Below, piece after piece: positions 34,838 to 45,440 of a stretch of DNA of 64,000 nt. The position numbers and the translations under genes are program-made. Origin of the DNA: Stomoxys calcitrans. Taxonomy: Eukaryota; Arthropoda; Insecta; Diptera; Muscidae. Each line of letters starts with the position of its first letter. Within the stretch, counting starts at the first letter, position 1. The stretch covers positions 128,532,962-128,596,961 of the forward strand of contig NC_081554.1 of assembly GCF_963082655.1 (NCBI RefSeq), read 5' to 3'. The notes under the pieces are model-generated. The model did no database searches, had not been told where the DNA came from, and saw only the letters and a list, made by a program, of their open reading frames with translations.

Positions 34838-35395
34838 TCCATATATACTTATACCGACTTTGAAAATAGCGCCGAATACGAGAGATATAACATGTGGATC
34901 TAGATTTCGTGGTACTGTTTTAAAAATTTATATAAATTTATCTGTTTATCAGCGTTTATAATACTCTGTCCACATCATTGAAGAGAGGTTCATAATGGAA
35001 ACGACATGTTTTTTTCTTTTTTTCCAAAGCTTGGGATCATTAAATAAGAATAAATATATTTATATTTTTTAACTTTTATTCGCAGTTTAATCCAAAGAAA
35101 TAAAAAGTTTTTTATTAATGTGAAAATTTATAAATTATTTATTTTTTTTAAGGCAGTAAAAAAGTTGCTTAAAAGAAACGACAACTTTCAATACGTTGGT
35201 TTATGGAATTATTAACCACTTTAATTAGATTTTTAAGCTTATCATAAATCCAAATTGCAACATTGTTTATCAATAACACAAATTCCTTTATAGGACCGAT
35301 TCCAGCGTATTTTTTAAATGAATGTACAAATTTCCTAAATGAACCCAGTTTTTTATTTTTTCTGTGTAATGGAACGAATCCCATCACGCCTGTCT
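34838..35395. other. AT-rich insertion between LINE segments
   Basis: Very AT-rich (many TTTATAAATT-like runs). It separates the linker at 35400 from the RT start at 34835, so it is probably an insertion. Its ends are not identifiable. The 76-aa minus ORF at 35169-35399 is not recognised and may partly be LINE linker. Confidence 0.4.
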
Positions 35396-35399
35396 GCAA

Positions 35400-35616
35400 T
35401 TTCGACTGCCTGCGCCGGGGAGTTCGGCAGCAATTGGGGTATTCGAACGGATGGTGTCTCGGAATTTCCTTTCGGCAACTAGCACATTTGAGGTGGTGTC
35501 AGTTAATTGAAGCAGCGGTCTTCCTCTGACTGATAAACGTCCGGCGCCCGGAGGTTATGAAGTCGATGGTGAGGATTATGGGGATATGGCCTGATCCCAA
35601 TGAAATGGCGCCCAGT
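35400..35616 (-). pseudogene. Jockey-like LINE, endonuclease C-terminus and linker
   Basis: Minus strand AISLGSGHIPIILTIDF then RRTFISQRKTAASIN. The family's SDHLPI motif, with its catalytic Asp and His, is here SGHIPI (Asp lost). It continues the endonuclease that stops at 37621, so the 2-kb element between is an insertion. Confidence 0.75.
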
Positions 35617-37620
35617 GGGAGGGAAAAAAATAAGTGAAAATAAGTCTGTCATTTTTGAACGGATAAAGATATTAGAGATATTTGGCGTAAAATATAATGC
35701 TTGTTTAAAAAAAAAACTTTGGATATCGGATCATAAATAAGCATTTTGCAATGCAAGCAAACATTTGTAACTGATGGCCTAAACTGAGGGCCAGCAAATA
35801 GAGCTCATGCCTTCTACGGCCCTAAAATTTTGCATATCATCTAACAATCTATCATGTCATCTATTTGGTTAAAATTTCATAGATATATCTCTATTCGTTC
35901 AAAAATGGCAGACTGATTTTCCCTATTTTTTATCAGCGAATTTTGTCGTGAAACCACCGAGGTGTCCACATTGGGTAACAATTTTTGCTCTTATTTTAAA
36001 ATATTTTATATATTAAATATATATTTTTGTAAAGGTCGAGACGTGTGTTATAACACAGTGCTCGAGTTGAAAGAGAAATTTAAAATAAATGTTGGATTAT
36101 TTGAGTGAAATCCAAATGAGCCCCAAATGTGCAATTTATCGAAAACAAAAATTCAAATTGAAATGATTATAAAGTCTGAACCAATAAAGATATCGTTTTA
36201 CATTGTTTTGTAGATAAAAGTCTCTTAAAAAACTGAATATAAATTTTATTTTATAAAATACTCAAATTCACCATGCCTGAGATATATGATTGCAAAATGG
36301 CATTTTTTAGTAAAATCGCCGTAGAGAGCTCAATCCAAAAATGGAGCAAAAAATGTTTTACACGTAATTAGGGACCAATTGGGGCAATGACAATATGTTA
36401 TAAGTTAGTGGGTTTTAGCTTTTAGCTTTTCGATTTGAGAAGCCGAAGAGTTTTGACAGATGTTAATATTGTACTTCACATATCTCCTACTGGAGTCAAC
36501 GCAATTTAAAAAAATTACATTTAAAAAATTTTTTTTTATTTGTAATTCTTTTGGAACTTTGGACTGAAGAATATGATCTTAGCATATTTCGCGGCAAACA
36601 TATTGTACATTTAATCAGCTTTGAAATCGGTGCAGAAATGCCTTCAAAAAACTGTAAGTCGAATTTCTCGGATACTTAAAAAGATAACCCGAATACAAAG
36701 CCAATTTTAGGGTAGGGTTTTTTGATAACTTTCTAGCAAATAACAAGTAAAAGCGTGGTATATTCGGGCGGGCCGAATCTTATATACTCTCCACTATTGA
36801 TCGCATTTGTCGAGTTCTTTTCCCGGTATCTCTTTTTAGGCAAACAAAGCATAAATGAAAAGAATTGCTATGCTATTAGAGCTTTATCACGTTTTGGTCC
36901 AATTCGAACCATAATTTAAATGAAAGAAATGAAAGTTGGAGACCATAGTAGGAATTATTGTGTAAAATTTCAGATAATTCGAATAAAAATTGCGCAATTC
37001 CTTTTCCTTTAGGGCCTCAAGAAGTAAAATAGGGAGATCAGTTAATATGGGAGCTGTACCAGGCTATAGGCCGAATCAGATCATATTTAACACGCATGTT
37101 GAGAGAAGCAGTTGTACAAAATTTCAGCCAAATCGGCTAATAATTGCGCCCTCTAGAGGCTCAAGAAGTCAAGATCCCAGATCGGTTTATATGGTAGCTA
37201 TACCAGGTCATGGACCGATTTAAACCATACTTAACGCTGTTGCCGGAAGTCATAACGAAACACGCCATGCTTAACTTCATCCAAATCGGATAATAATTGC
37301 GCCCTTTAGAGGCTCAAGGAGCCAAGACCCCAGATCGGTTTATATGGCAGCTATATCAAAACATGGACCCATTTGGCCCATTTACAATCCCAACTGACCT
37401 ACACTAATAAGAAGTATTTGTGCAAAATTTCAAGCGGCTAGCTTTACTCCTTCGAAAGTTAGCATGCTTTCGACTTAAAATGTCATGACGATTGAGAATA
37501 TATGTATGTACTTTATGGATTTTTAGACGAATATATCTAGGAGTTATCTTTACCTAAGATATCTTTACCTATTCTAAAATGGCAGATTTATTTTCACTTA
37601 TTTTTTCCCTCATTCCACTG
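35617..37620. mobile_element. 2-kb element with TIRs, unknown family
   Basis: Left end CAGTGGGAGGGAAAAAAATA then AGTGAAAATAAGTCTG. The right end is its inverse (CAGATTTATTTTCACTTATT, TTTTCCCTCATTCCACTGTG). The interior has no transposase, mentions GAGGTGTCCACATTGGG near 35960, and holds an A element at 36743. A copy of the end with CACAGTGGGATGGG is at 43411. Target duplication is not clear. Confidence 0.65.
36743..37530 (+). mobile_element. DINE-like family A, 3' end worn
   Basis: AACAAGTAAAAGCGTGG at the start, four core units, then the end block with the GTCY tract deleted (CTTTCGACTTAAAATGTCATG). The final hairpin is missing. It sits inside the TIR element, which itself sits inside a LINE. 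Confidence 0.85.
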
Positions 37621-38150
37621 TGTAACGACTTGCCAGGATACATCACTCTGGGGATCGAGGGGTGCAATGCATATGTCTGGCACCTCCTCATAATCCTTGT
37701 GGGGGTAACCTTATTTTCCATGTAGAACGTGGAGCCCTCAATCTGCTCTGCCAAAGCTATACCCTGCTGGTCGCTGGACTTTAATGCGCATTACCATGAA
37801 ACTTGATGCGCATTAAAGTCCTCTAGCACTAGGCGATTATGGCCAGTAATGTCGGGCCTATAAACTTGGCCATTATCTGGGACACAACTATCAACCGGCG
37901 GTATGTACACGCTGTATAGCTCTATGTCGGCAGCACCGGACTTGACTCACGAAGGCTCGAAGACCACCTCTACTACGTAAGCGATCCTAAAGTAGCACCC
38001 TGTATTCGTGACAACAGAGCAGATTGCACGGGATACGCCAACGGTGTCGCTGCAACGAATATGTTCTTTCGACTCATAAAATCTAGTATCTTGTCGATCT
38101 TGCTTCTGAGAGCGTTGCGATTCAATTGTAAGAATGATACATTTCCCTGC
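37621..38150 (-). pseudogene. Jockey-like LINE endonuclease
   Basis: Minus strand: LQLNRNALRSKIDKILDFMS (start of the APE-type domain), IELYSVYIPPVDSCVPD, RPDITGHNRLVLEDFNAHQV (catalytic DFNAH, usual GDFNAH now EDFNAH) and QQGIALAEQIEGSTFY, with frameshifts between. The QETK catalytic Glu segment is lost. At 37620 it stops at the TIR element and resumes at 35616. Confidence 0.8.
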
Positions 38151-38154
38151 TATA

Positions 38155-38640
38155 TTGGGGCTGAATGTAGCTGTTGCGTATATTGCCGCACGGGAGAAGT
38201 CGGTGGAGTTACATAGTTCGACGACGAGGACGCAGAAGGCGATGACGAGGACACAGAAAGCGACAACGACGATGTTTGTGACACAACTGTTGTCTATGTT
38301 CGCATAGCACCTTGCAATATATTTAGTGCCACTAGTGCTACTCCCTTAGTGACGTAAGGCCAGAGCAAGATCTGAAATGCACCCACGACATGCACCGGTT
38401 ACATCTCACCGATACCAACCAAGCGGAAGCGGTTCTTCAACCTGAACAGAACCAGGGTCCGGTACGGACGAGAGCAAGTGGAAAAGGTACTCCGAGATGT
38501 GGCTCTCCCATGACGAAAATAAGACGAACTCGTACACCGAGGCACCAGCCCCTGTCTGATAAGGGATTCCATCGGGTCAATCCGGCACACAGAACCGGCT
38601 GCCATGGGATTAATATTGTCATACACTGTTATTAACCATA
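38155..38640 (-). pseudogene. Probable 5' region of the Jockey-like LINE
   Basis: Lies just upstream of the endonuclease. Both strands stay open at 38390-38635. The minus frame contains NPLSDRGWCLGVRVRLIF and a second frame MAAGSVCRIDPMESLIRQG. I think it is the ORF1-ORF2 linker or ORF1 end, but no zinc knuckle is visible. A GACGACGAGGACGCAGAAGG stretch at 38219 is acidic low complexity. Confidence 0.4.
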
Positions 38641-40440
38641 TGTACAGAATGAAGAAAAAATTAATCGGACCAAGTTATCGTTAAACTAACCTGAAGTTCA
38701 TATGATTTCTCTATTTTCAACAAAAATATAATCTAAAATCGAATATAAATGTCTTTAGCGCTTTATTAAGTTAAATTTTATTGAAATTAGTTCATTTTAA
38801 CAGAACGATGGGACCATTTTTTCGTGAAATTTTTTCTATTTTCTAGTTTACTTTGGGATGCACTTACTATTCCATTACTTTTACTTACAGACATACAATA
38901 CATGGTAACGTTCGCCAAGTCATTGATGCGAAAAAGCAATACTTGTCTAAAATGAGTTAAAGGAATCGTGAAGATCGATTGAAAATTGATATTGTTACTG
39001 TTTTGTAAGGAAATTCGGTGATACATATACATATATAAGAGCTAGATCTAAATCTAAACCAAATTTTTTCGAGATAAGGAGAACAATTTGGTTTGTATGG
39101 TGCACTATTCCCAAAAACTTTTCATAGACCCCATGGATACAAGATGTAGATAACGTGTGCATAGTTCGCCAAACTAGCAAAAAAACAAAAACAAGTTAAA
39201 TATGTCATTTGAGTTTTGTTGTCTCCGTTGTCTTTTGGACGCCTTTGGCTGTTTGGCTCGCTGGCTTTTGCCGGTTCTGTTTTTCTTTCTCTCTTAATTT
39301 ATGACACAAAACATGTTGGGTGTAAATGATTGATTTATGTAGTTTAATTATACACAATGTGTTAAGTTTAACACAAATATTGTTTATAATAAATTAACAT
39401 ATATAAGCAAAGATATTGCCGTGCCAATGTGAAATAAAGACCTGACAGAGGGACAATGACACAAAAAAAGGCTGGTGGAAGCGGATCGGTCGGAGACAAT
39501 GGTGGACGGTGTACGTCAGACAACCTGACATTGTTGAATGTGTTTTCGTTGGTGATTTGTGGCCTTTTTAATTTTGACTTCCAGTTCTGACGGAGCGGTG
39601 AGACCAGATATCAGCTCGGCTCAAGAATGTGGTTGGCAGGCGATAAGAGATGCTGGACGGCCAAGAAAGAGACTGATGTTAGACTCTTTTTTCCGATCCG
39701 CTAGCTCGCTAGCTGGTTGAGTGGCTCGCTATACAGCTATTAGGCGTTACTGAAGTGGCATTTGGTCGATTGTGGTCTTGTCTTTTGTGTTTTTGGGCCA
39801 CTTTGTAAACATTGAATTATTTATATGCTAATCATAATTGTCGGCGATATACATATACTTGTTCAAACATGTTTTTAGTTTTGTTCTTTTTGTGGTTATC
39901 TGCACGAGCTCTACTTTGTAATATTTTACAGTGGTTAAGAGAGCAAAATTTGATTTTTGTTCATGATAAGGTAGGCTTGTTTTAGAGTCTGAGATAAATC
40001 AATTTGACATTTACAGGCAAAAAACTAATTCATAAACAAAATGTTCGAAGATAACTAAATTTGTGAAGAATATTGGGACCTGTTTCCCATAAAACTTCTT
40101 CATTTATGATAAATTCATGCAAGAATTTGTGACGACTACAAAGTTTGTCCAAATTATACCTTAGGAGCTAAATGTGATTTTTCTTTATATCTATATTTTT
40201 TAATAAAAACTTTTTATACACAGCGAGTGTCTAAATAAAGAGTACGTATGCATTTGTTTTCAAACGTTTTTTATTTCCACGAAAAGCTGATAATTTCTTT
40301 TCTTCAATATATGAAAAGCAATCTCTCATTACTTTACACGTTCTCGTGGTCATTCAAGCTCGACTAATGCAAAAACACTTACGTACACGTAAGGAAAGCA
40401 AAAATTAGCGTTTAAAGTGACACCTTGGGGCCATTAAATG
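38641..40440. other. Repeat-free stretch, no gene seen
   Basis: About 1.8 kb without listed repeats. It has a GC-richer patch (39460-39780) with GCTCGCTAGCTGG-like words. ORFs of 81 and 61 aa on the minus strand show no domain. Confidence 0.5.
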
Positions 40441-40660
40441 CGCATTTGTTAACCGATATCGCTGAAATTTGGAACAGTTGGTTGTGTTTTCTGTCTATAC
40501 TTGTATATAGCTGTCATATATACCGATCTCCCGATTAAAAATCCAGGGCTATAAAAGGGGCACTATTACCCGATTTTGTTGAATTTTGATAAAATGAGTT
40601 GTATTGGATTCCCACACATCCGTATTGGACTTTATTTTGATGTAGCTATCATATAGACCA
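40441..40660 (-). mobile_element. DINE-like family B core fragment
   Basis: One and a half core units (ATATAGCTGTCATATATACC, GGGGCACTATTACCCGATTT) without ends, directly followed by an A copy. Confidence 0.65.
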
Positions 40661-40832
40661 ATCTCTACCATACGATGGGTAGTAAACTAATTTCGTCATT
40701 ACGATTTTCGAAAGCACTCTAAGTTTTGAATGAATAAAGCTAGGCGCTTGAAATTTTGTACAAATACTTCCTATTAGTGTAGGTCGGTTGGGATGATTAT
40801 AAATGCGTCATATTGATCCATGTTTTGATATA

Positions 40833-41786
40833 TTGGGTTGCCTAAAAAGTAATTGCGGATTTTTTAAAAGAAAGTAAATGCATTTTTAATAAAACTTAGA
40901 ATGAACTTTAATCAAATATATAATTGCCATTTTGTTCGATAACTTTTTGCCATCTTCCTGGCAAATTTATTGTAGTATTCCACGCTCATAGAACTTCTGG
41001 CCTTTATCTGCAAAAAACTGAACCAAGTGCGATTTTATAGCCTCATCATTGCCGAAAGTTTTACCATTTAAGGAGTTCTGCAAATATCGAAATAAATGGT
41101 AGTCTGATGGTGCAAGGTCAGGGCTATATGGTGGATGGATCAAAAGTTCCCAGCCAATCTCTCTCAGTTTTTGGCGAGTGACCAAAGATGTGTGCGGTCT
41201 AGCGTTGTCCTGGTGGAATATGACACCTTTACGATTGACCAATTCTGGTCGCTTCTCCTTAATGGCTGTATTCAATTTGTCCAATTGTTGACAGTAAATA
41301 TCCGAATTAATCGTTTGGTTCCTTGGAAGCAGCTCAAAATATACCACACCCTTCCAATCCCACCAAACAGACAGCATAACCTTCTTTTGGTGGATATAAG
41401 CCTTTGAAGTGGTTTGAGCTGGTTCACCATGCTTGGACCATGATCGTTTTCGACTAACGTTGTTGTAAACAATCCATTTTTCATCTCCAGTTATGATTCG
41501 TTTTAAAAACGGATCGAATTCATTGCGTTTAAGGTGCATATCACAAGCGTTGATTCGGTTTGTTAAATGAATTTCTTTCAATACATGTGGTACCCATATT
41601 AAAATTGACGCCAAACAAACAAATGTAAACAAAATTTCGCACACTTTTTTTCTAAAGCAAGCTAAAAGTAACAGCTGATAACTGACAGAAGAAAGAATGC
41701 AATTACAGAGTCACAAGCCGTTGAAATTTGTCAACGCCGACTATATTACTACTATATTACCGACAATTACTTTTTGGGCAACCCAA
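40833..41786 (-). mobile_element. Mariner element with internal deletion, copy 1 (954 bp)
   Basis: TIRs TTGGGTTGCCTAAAAAGTAA and CTTTTTGGGCAACCCAA, flanked by TA (40831-40832, 41787-41788). The 5' end carries an unusual TATTACTACTATATTACC insertion shared with the copy at 45441. It encodes a transposase lacking the DNA-binding half. Confidence 0.95.
40967..41644 (-). pseudogene. Mariner transposase, catalytic domain only, copy 1
   Basis: The 225-codon frame holds the DD34D catalytic core: ITGDEKW (first Asp), FHQDNARPH (second) and YSPDLAPSDYHLF (third), with 34 residues between the second and third. A full mariner transposase is about 345 aa. Here the N-terminal two helix-turn-helix domains are missing, because leader sequence (FTFVCLASILIW) is joined directly to VPHVLKEIHLT. 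The stop after RGILQ comes early, since the next frame continues PGRWQKVIEQNGNY. It could not bind the TIRs, so it is inactive. It resembles the mellifera-type mariners in my memory of the family (inference). Confidence 0.92.
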
Positions 41787-42192
41787 TAGCTGCCATATAA
41801 ACCGATCTTAGATTGACTTCTTGAGTCTCTAGACGGTGCAATTCCTATAAATAACTATGCCAAATTTGTTCCAAATCGGTTCAAAACTGGATATAGCTCC
41901 CATATAAACCGATCTTGGATCTTGAATTTTTAAGCCTCTTAAACCAAATATGGTGTGAATCGGTCGATAATCTGAAATAGCTTGTCAATTTTTGTCCATT
42001 ATCCTTTGTTTGCCTGTAAATAGATATCGGGCCAATAATTTGACAAATGGAATCGATGGTGGAGGGTTGACATCGCACTACATGTTCTTGTCTTATGGCA
42101 TGTCAAATTTTGCTATTGTTAAAGTTGCACACATATGGTGATACGAATAAAAATTTCACATGGAAATTACTTTTCAAAAAATCACTATTATT

Positions 42193-42600
42193 TTTATACC
42201 CACCACCTTTGGATTGTATTTGGATCTACTCGTTCCGTTTGTAACAACTCGAAATATTCGTCCAAGACCCCTTAAAGTATATATGATCTCGACCGCCTTG
42301 ACGTTCTGAGTCAATCTAGATATGGCCGTCCATCTGTCAAAATCACGTTAGCGTTCGAACGCGTAACGAACGGGGATTGCAAATGGGCCGTGTATTTTTC
42401 ACAGTATGATTCTCAACAACTGTGAAAAATACGGTCCAAATGGGCCTTTAACCTTATACGGCTCCCATATAAACCGATCTCACGATTTGGGACTTGCGAT
42501 TTTAGTCCCAATCAGACATTCATATATATAATAGCCATACTCAAATATGAACCGATTTTTTCCAATTTCAATAGGCCTCGTCTCTACACGCAAAAAATAA
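42193..42600 (-). mobile_element. DINE-like A-like element, 3' part
   Basis: Hairpin CCCACCACCTTTGGATTG (worn), GTAACAACTCGAAATATTCG, end block and two diverged core units (GGCTCCCATATAAACCGATC). No 5' end. Confidence 0.65.
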
Positions 42601-43195
42601 CATGTTTGGGAAAGTTTGACGACAAACAAAATACTTTTATCTCGAAGTTTTGCTTTTATTTTAACCGTGTAATGTTTCGCTCCAACAGATAAATGTTAGC
42701 CATAACCATGGTATTATTGAACGTAACGAACTTCGTTTACTGTAAACCCTTCAGCAGCTTCGTCTATGGTTAAAGGAATTTTCTTTCGTTGTAAGACCAA
42801 AAACTACTTAATTGCAAAAGTGCTTCGATAGCCGCAAACGATTATTCTCTTGTGTATCTCCTACTGGAGAGAAAGAAAAAAAAAAAACTAGTTGTTGAAA
42901 TAATACTCACTCCATTGCACATTACTTTGTACGCAAACAAGAAAATAATCACAAGCAGACCCATAGGCCTGCAAATAATTGCAATTGTGTGCTCGTCACT
43001 GGCATAGACATATTGTTACACAACACATTTTTTCCTCTTTTGTTATGTCAGAGCAAAGAGCAGATCGGACGAGTGCGGGTGCTAAACTCGGAAAGTGTAC
43101 ATTTTTAAAGTTTCGTTATAAAAATGCTAGTATCTCCAATGACAAATTTCATTCTAGCAACACACAGATTTCTTTTTCTCTTCCTTCTAACAAAT
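42601..43195. other. No recognisable gene or repeat
   Basis: Includes TATCTCCTACTGGAG at about 42855, a word also found inside the 35.6-kb TIR element (36480). No coding signal. Confidence 0.4.
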
Positions 43196-43245
43196 GCGCG
43201 AAGTTATAATACCCTGTACCACAGTAGGGTATAAATAGTACATCC
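43196..43245 (+). mobile_element. DINE-like family C end hairpin
   Basis: GCGAAGTTATAATACCCTGT and ACCACAGTAGGGTATAAAT, the C end as at 55255-55302, without a body. Confidence 0.6.
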
Positions 43246-43334
43246 CTAATACAGCAGATTTGTTTGCCACAAAGATGTTACAAACGTTTTATATTTTGGA
43301 TTAAGGATCACGGGATTCCTAACATAAATTTATT

Positions 43335-43690
43335 CGGGGTTACTTTTCGGTATTTAGAGCGCATAACAACCCGAATGATGACTTGCATTCTGTCGTTAGA
43401 GGCATGGGACGCACAGTGGGATGGGCAAATGAGTGGAAATAAGTCTGAAAGGCTAAAGACATCTTTACAAAAATAAATATGGTTTTAGTTGTGGTGTTTA
43501 CTTGACTATGTTCAAAATTTCAGGGAAATAGGAGGCCCGGGACTCATTGGTGATACTTCGAAGTTGGTCACCTAGGCCCTACAAAATTTTGTTCGGGCTG
43601 CCAAAAGTGCATTTATGGTCTGAATTTTGTATATCGTCTACCAAACACCTTCGCCCTGTACATTTCAAAATTAACTGCGTGCTTATTTTG
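43335..43690 (+). mobile_element. Foldback-arm fragment and TIR-element end
   Basis: 43335-43395 resembles the foldback arm (GGTTACTTTTCGGTATTTAG, AGCGCATAACA). 43411 starts CACAGTGGGATGGGCAAATG and continues like the 35.6-kb TIR element for about 50 bp (AGTGGAAATAAGTCTGAAAG). The rest to 43690 is unplaced. Confidence 0.5.
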
Positions 43691-44262
43691 GCCGTGTCGA
43701 ATCTTGGGACCCACCACCATGGGAACCCATCAGCCAAATCGGACAAAAAATGCGGCTTCTATGGGAGCTATATCGAGTTATATTCAGATTTAGACCGTAC
43801 TTGGCAGACTTATTGGAAGTCATAAGAACACACCGCGTGCAAAGTTACAGCCAAATCGGATGAAAATTGGGGCTTCCAGGAGCTCAAGACGTCAAATTCG
43901 GAGATCGGTTTATATGGGAGCTGTATCAGATTTAAGACCAATTTGGATAATACATGGAACTGTTGTTGAAAGTCATATCAGAACACCACATGCAATATTC
44001 CAATCAAATCGGCTACTAAGGGCTCAAGAAGTCAAATCGGGAGATCGGTTTATATGGGAGCTATATCCAAATATGAACCGATATGGCCCAGTTGCAATCC
44101 CCAACAAACTACATCAATATTAAGCATCTGTGCAAAAATTTTAAGTGGCGAACTTTACGCGTTCGACCTCTATTGTGATATCGACAGACGGACGGACGGA
44201 CATGGCTAGATCTACTCAGAACGTCGAGACGATCAAGTATACATATATACTTTATAGGGTAA
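43691..44262 (+). mobile_element. DINE-like A-like element
   Basis: Starts CGTGTCGAATCTTGGGACC and CACCACCATGGG, has three core units, GACGGACGGACGGACATGG, and ends at TATATACTTTATAGGGT without a hairpin. ORFs of 92 and 87 aa are core readings. Confidence 0.7.
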
Positions 44263-44299
44263 GATGTGATTTGCATGAGGGATATCTTCTATAGTATCC

Positions 44300-45308
44300 A
44301 GTCTTTTTTGTACCCACCACCATAGGATGGGGGTATACTAGTCAAGTCATTCCGTTTGTAACTCCTCGAAGTATTCGTCTAATACACTGTTACAAATTTT
44401 GCCCATAAACATTCCATAAGGAACAGGGGCAAACTTCTCACATATCAGTGAGTGCAGTCCGATTCAAGTTTAAGCTCAATGATAAGGGGCCTCCCTTTTA
44501 TAGCCGAGTCCGAACGGCGTGCCGCAGAGCGACACCTCTTTGGAGAGAAGTTTTACATGGCATAGTACCTCACCAATGTTGCCAGCATTTGGAGGGGAAA
44601 ACCACCGCTGAAAAGTTTTTCTGATGGTCTCGCCAGGATTCGAACCCAGGCGTTCAGCGTCATAGGCGGAAATGCTAACCTCTGCGCTACGGTGGCCTAA
44701 TACACTATTAAGTATATATATTCTTGATCGTGATGGCATTTTAAGTCGATCTAGCCATGTTCGTCCGTCTGGCTGTCGAAAGTACGCTAACTTTCGAAGG
44801 AGGAAAGCTAGCCGCTTGAAATTTTGCACAAATAATTCTTATTAGTATAGGTCAGTTGGGATTGTAAATGGGCCAAATGGGTCCATGTTTTGATATAGCT
44901 GCCATATAAACCGATCTGGGGTCTTGGCTCCTTGAGCCTCTAGAGGGCGCAATTATTATCCGATTTGGATGAAACAACGGCTTCTCTAATGACTTTCAAC
45001 ATGCGTAACAAATATGGTCTGAATCGGTCTATAGCCTGATACAGCTCACCTATAAACCGATCTCCCTTTTTTATTTCTTCAGCCTCTAAAGGGCGCAATT
45101 GTTATTCGATTTGGCTGAAATTTTATACAGTGACTTCTACTATGGTCTCCAACATTAATTTCAATTATGATCCAATAGCATAGTAATTCTTTCCTTTTAT
45201 CCTTTGTTTGCCTAAAAAGAGATACCAGGAAAAGAACTCAACAAATGCGATCCATAGTGAAGGGTATATAAGATTCGGCCCGGCCGAACTTAGCACGCTT
45301 TTATTTTG
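44300..45308 (-). mobile_element. DINE-like A-like element interrupted by a SINE
   Basis: Hairpin CCCACCACCATAGGATGG, half the end block, the SINE at 44393-44697, then the rest of the end block (AGTATATATATTCTTGATCG), core units and the GGCCCGGCCGAACTTAGC end. Reading across the SINE restores a continuous end block. Confidence 0.85.
44393..44697 (-). mobile_element. tRNA-derived SINE, near full length with target duplication
   Basis: Minus strand: GGCCACCGTAGCGCAGAGG (A box), GGGTTCGAATCCTGG (B box), body, tail ATGGGCAAAATTTG. 13-bp duplications TAATACACTGTTA (44380-44392) and TAATACACTATTA (44698-44710) flank it, differing at one base. The internal pol III promoter boxes are intact by eye. 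It would depend on a LINE for movement. Confidence 0.92.
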
Positions 45309-45440
45309 TTTTTTTTTTTTGTTTTTAACATCCCCTTCATAAGAACAACAGACTTTTCAGCAGTAAACCTGCTACTCTGAAATTGCAGTACTACTGCTGT
45401 AATAGCAGAACTACTGATACAATAGCAGCAAAATTAACTA

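Larger units (their letters stand above)
40661..42070 (-). mobile_element. DINE-like family A interrupted by a mariner
   Basis: Worn hairpin CTACCATACGATGGGTAG, end block lacking GTCY, first core unit to TGTTTTGATA, then the mariner (40833-41786). The core resumes as TAGCTGCCATATAAACCGAT and ends with AATCGATGGTGGAGGGT near 42068. The terminal palindrome is lost. Confidence 0.8.

Noticed and set aside
35617..37620. Transib or RAG-like element on the basis of CACAGTG ends
   Set aside because: No transposase, no clear 5-bp duplication, and the left end deviates; the heptamer alone is not enough for a call.
44610..44697. tRNA gene candidates (also 15100-15178, 54083-54165, 33022-33092)
   Set aside because: The A and B boxes are real, but the heads are followed by a conserved non-tRNA body and target duplications, so they are SINE heads. 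No clear acceptor stem closes.
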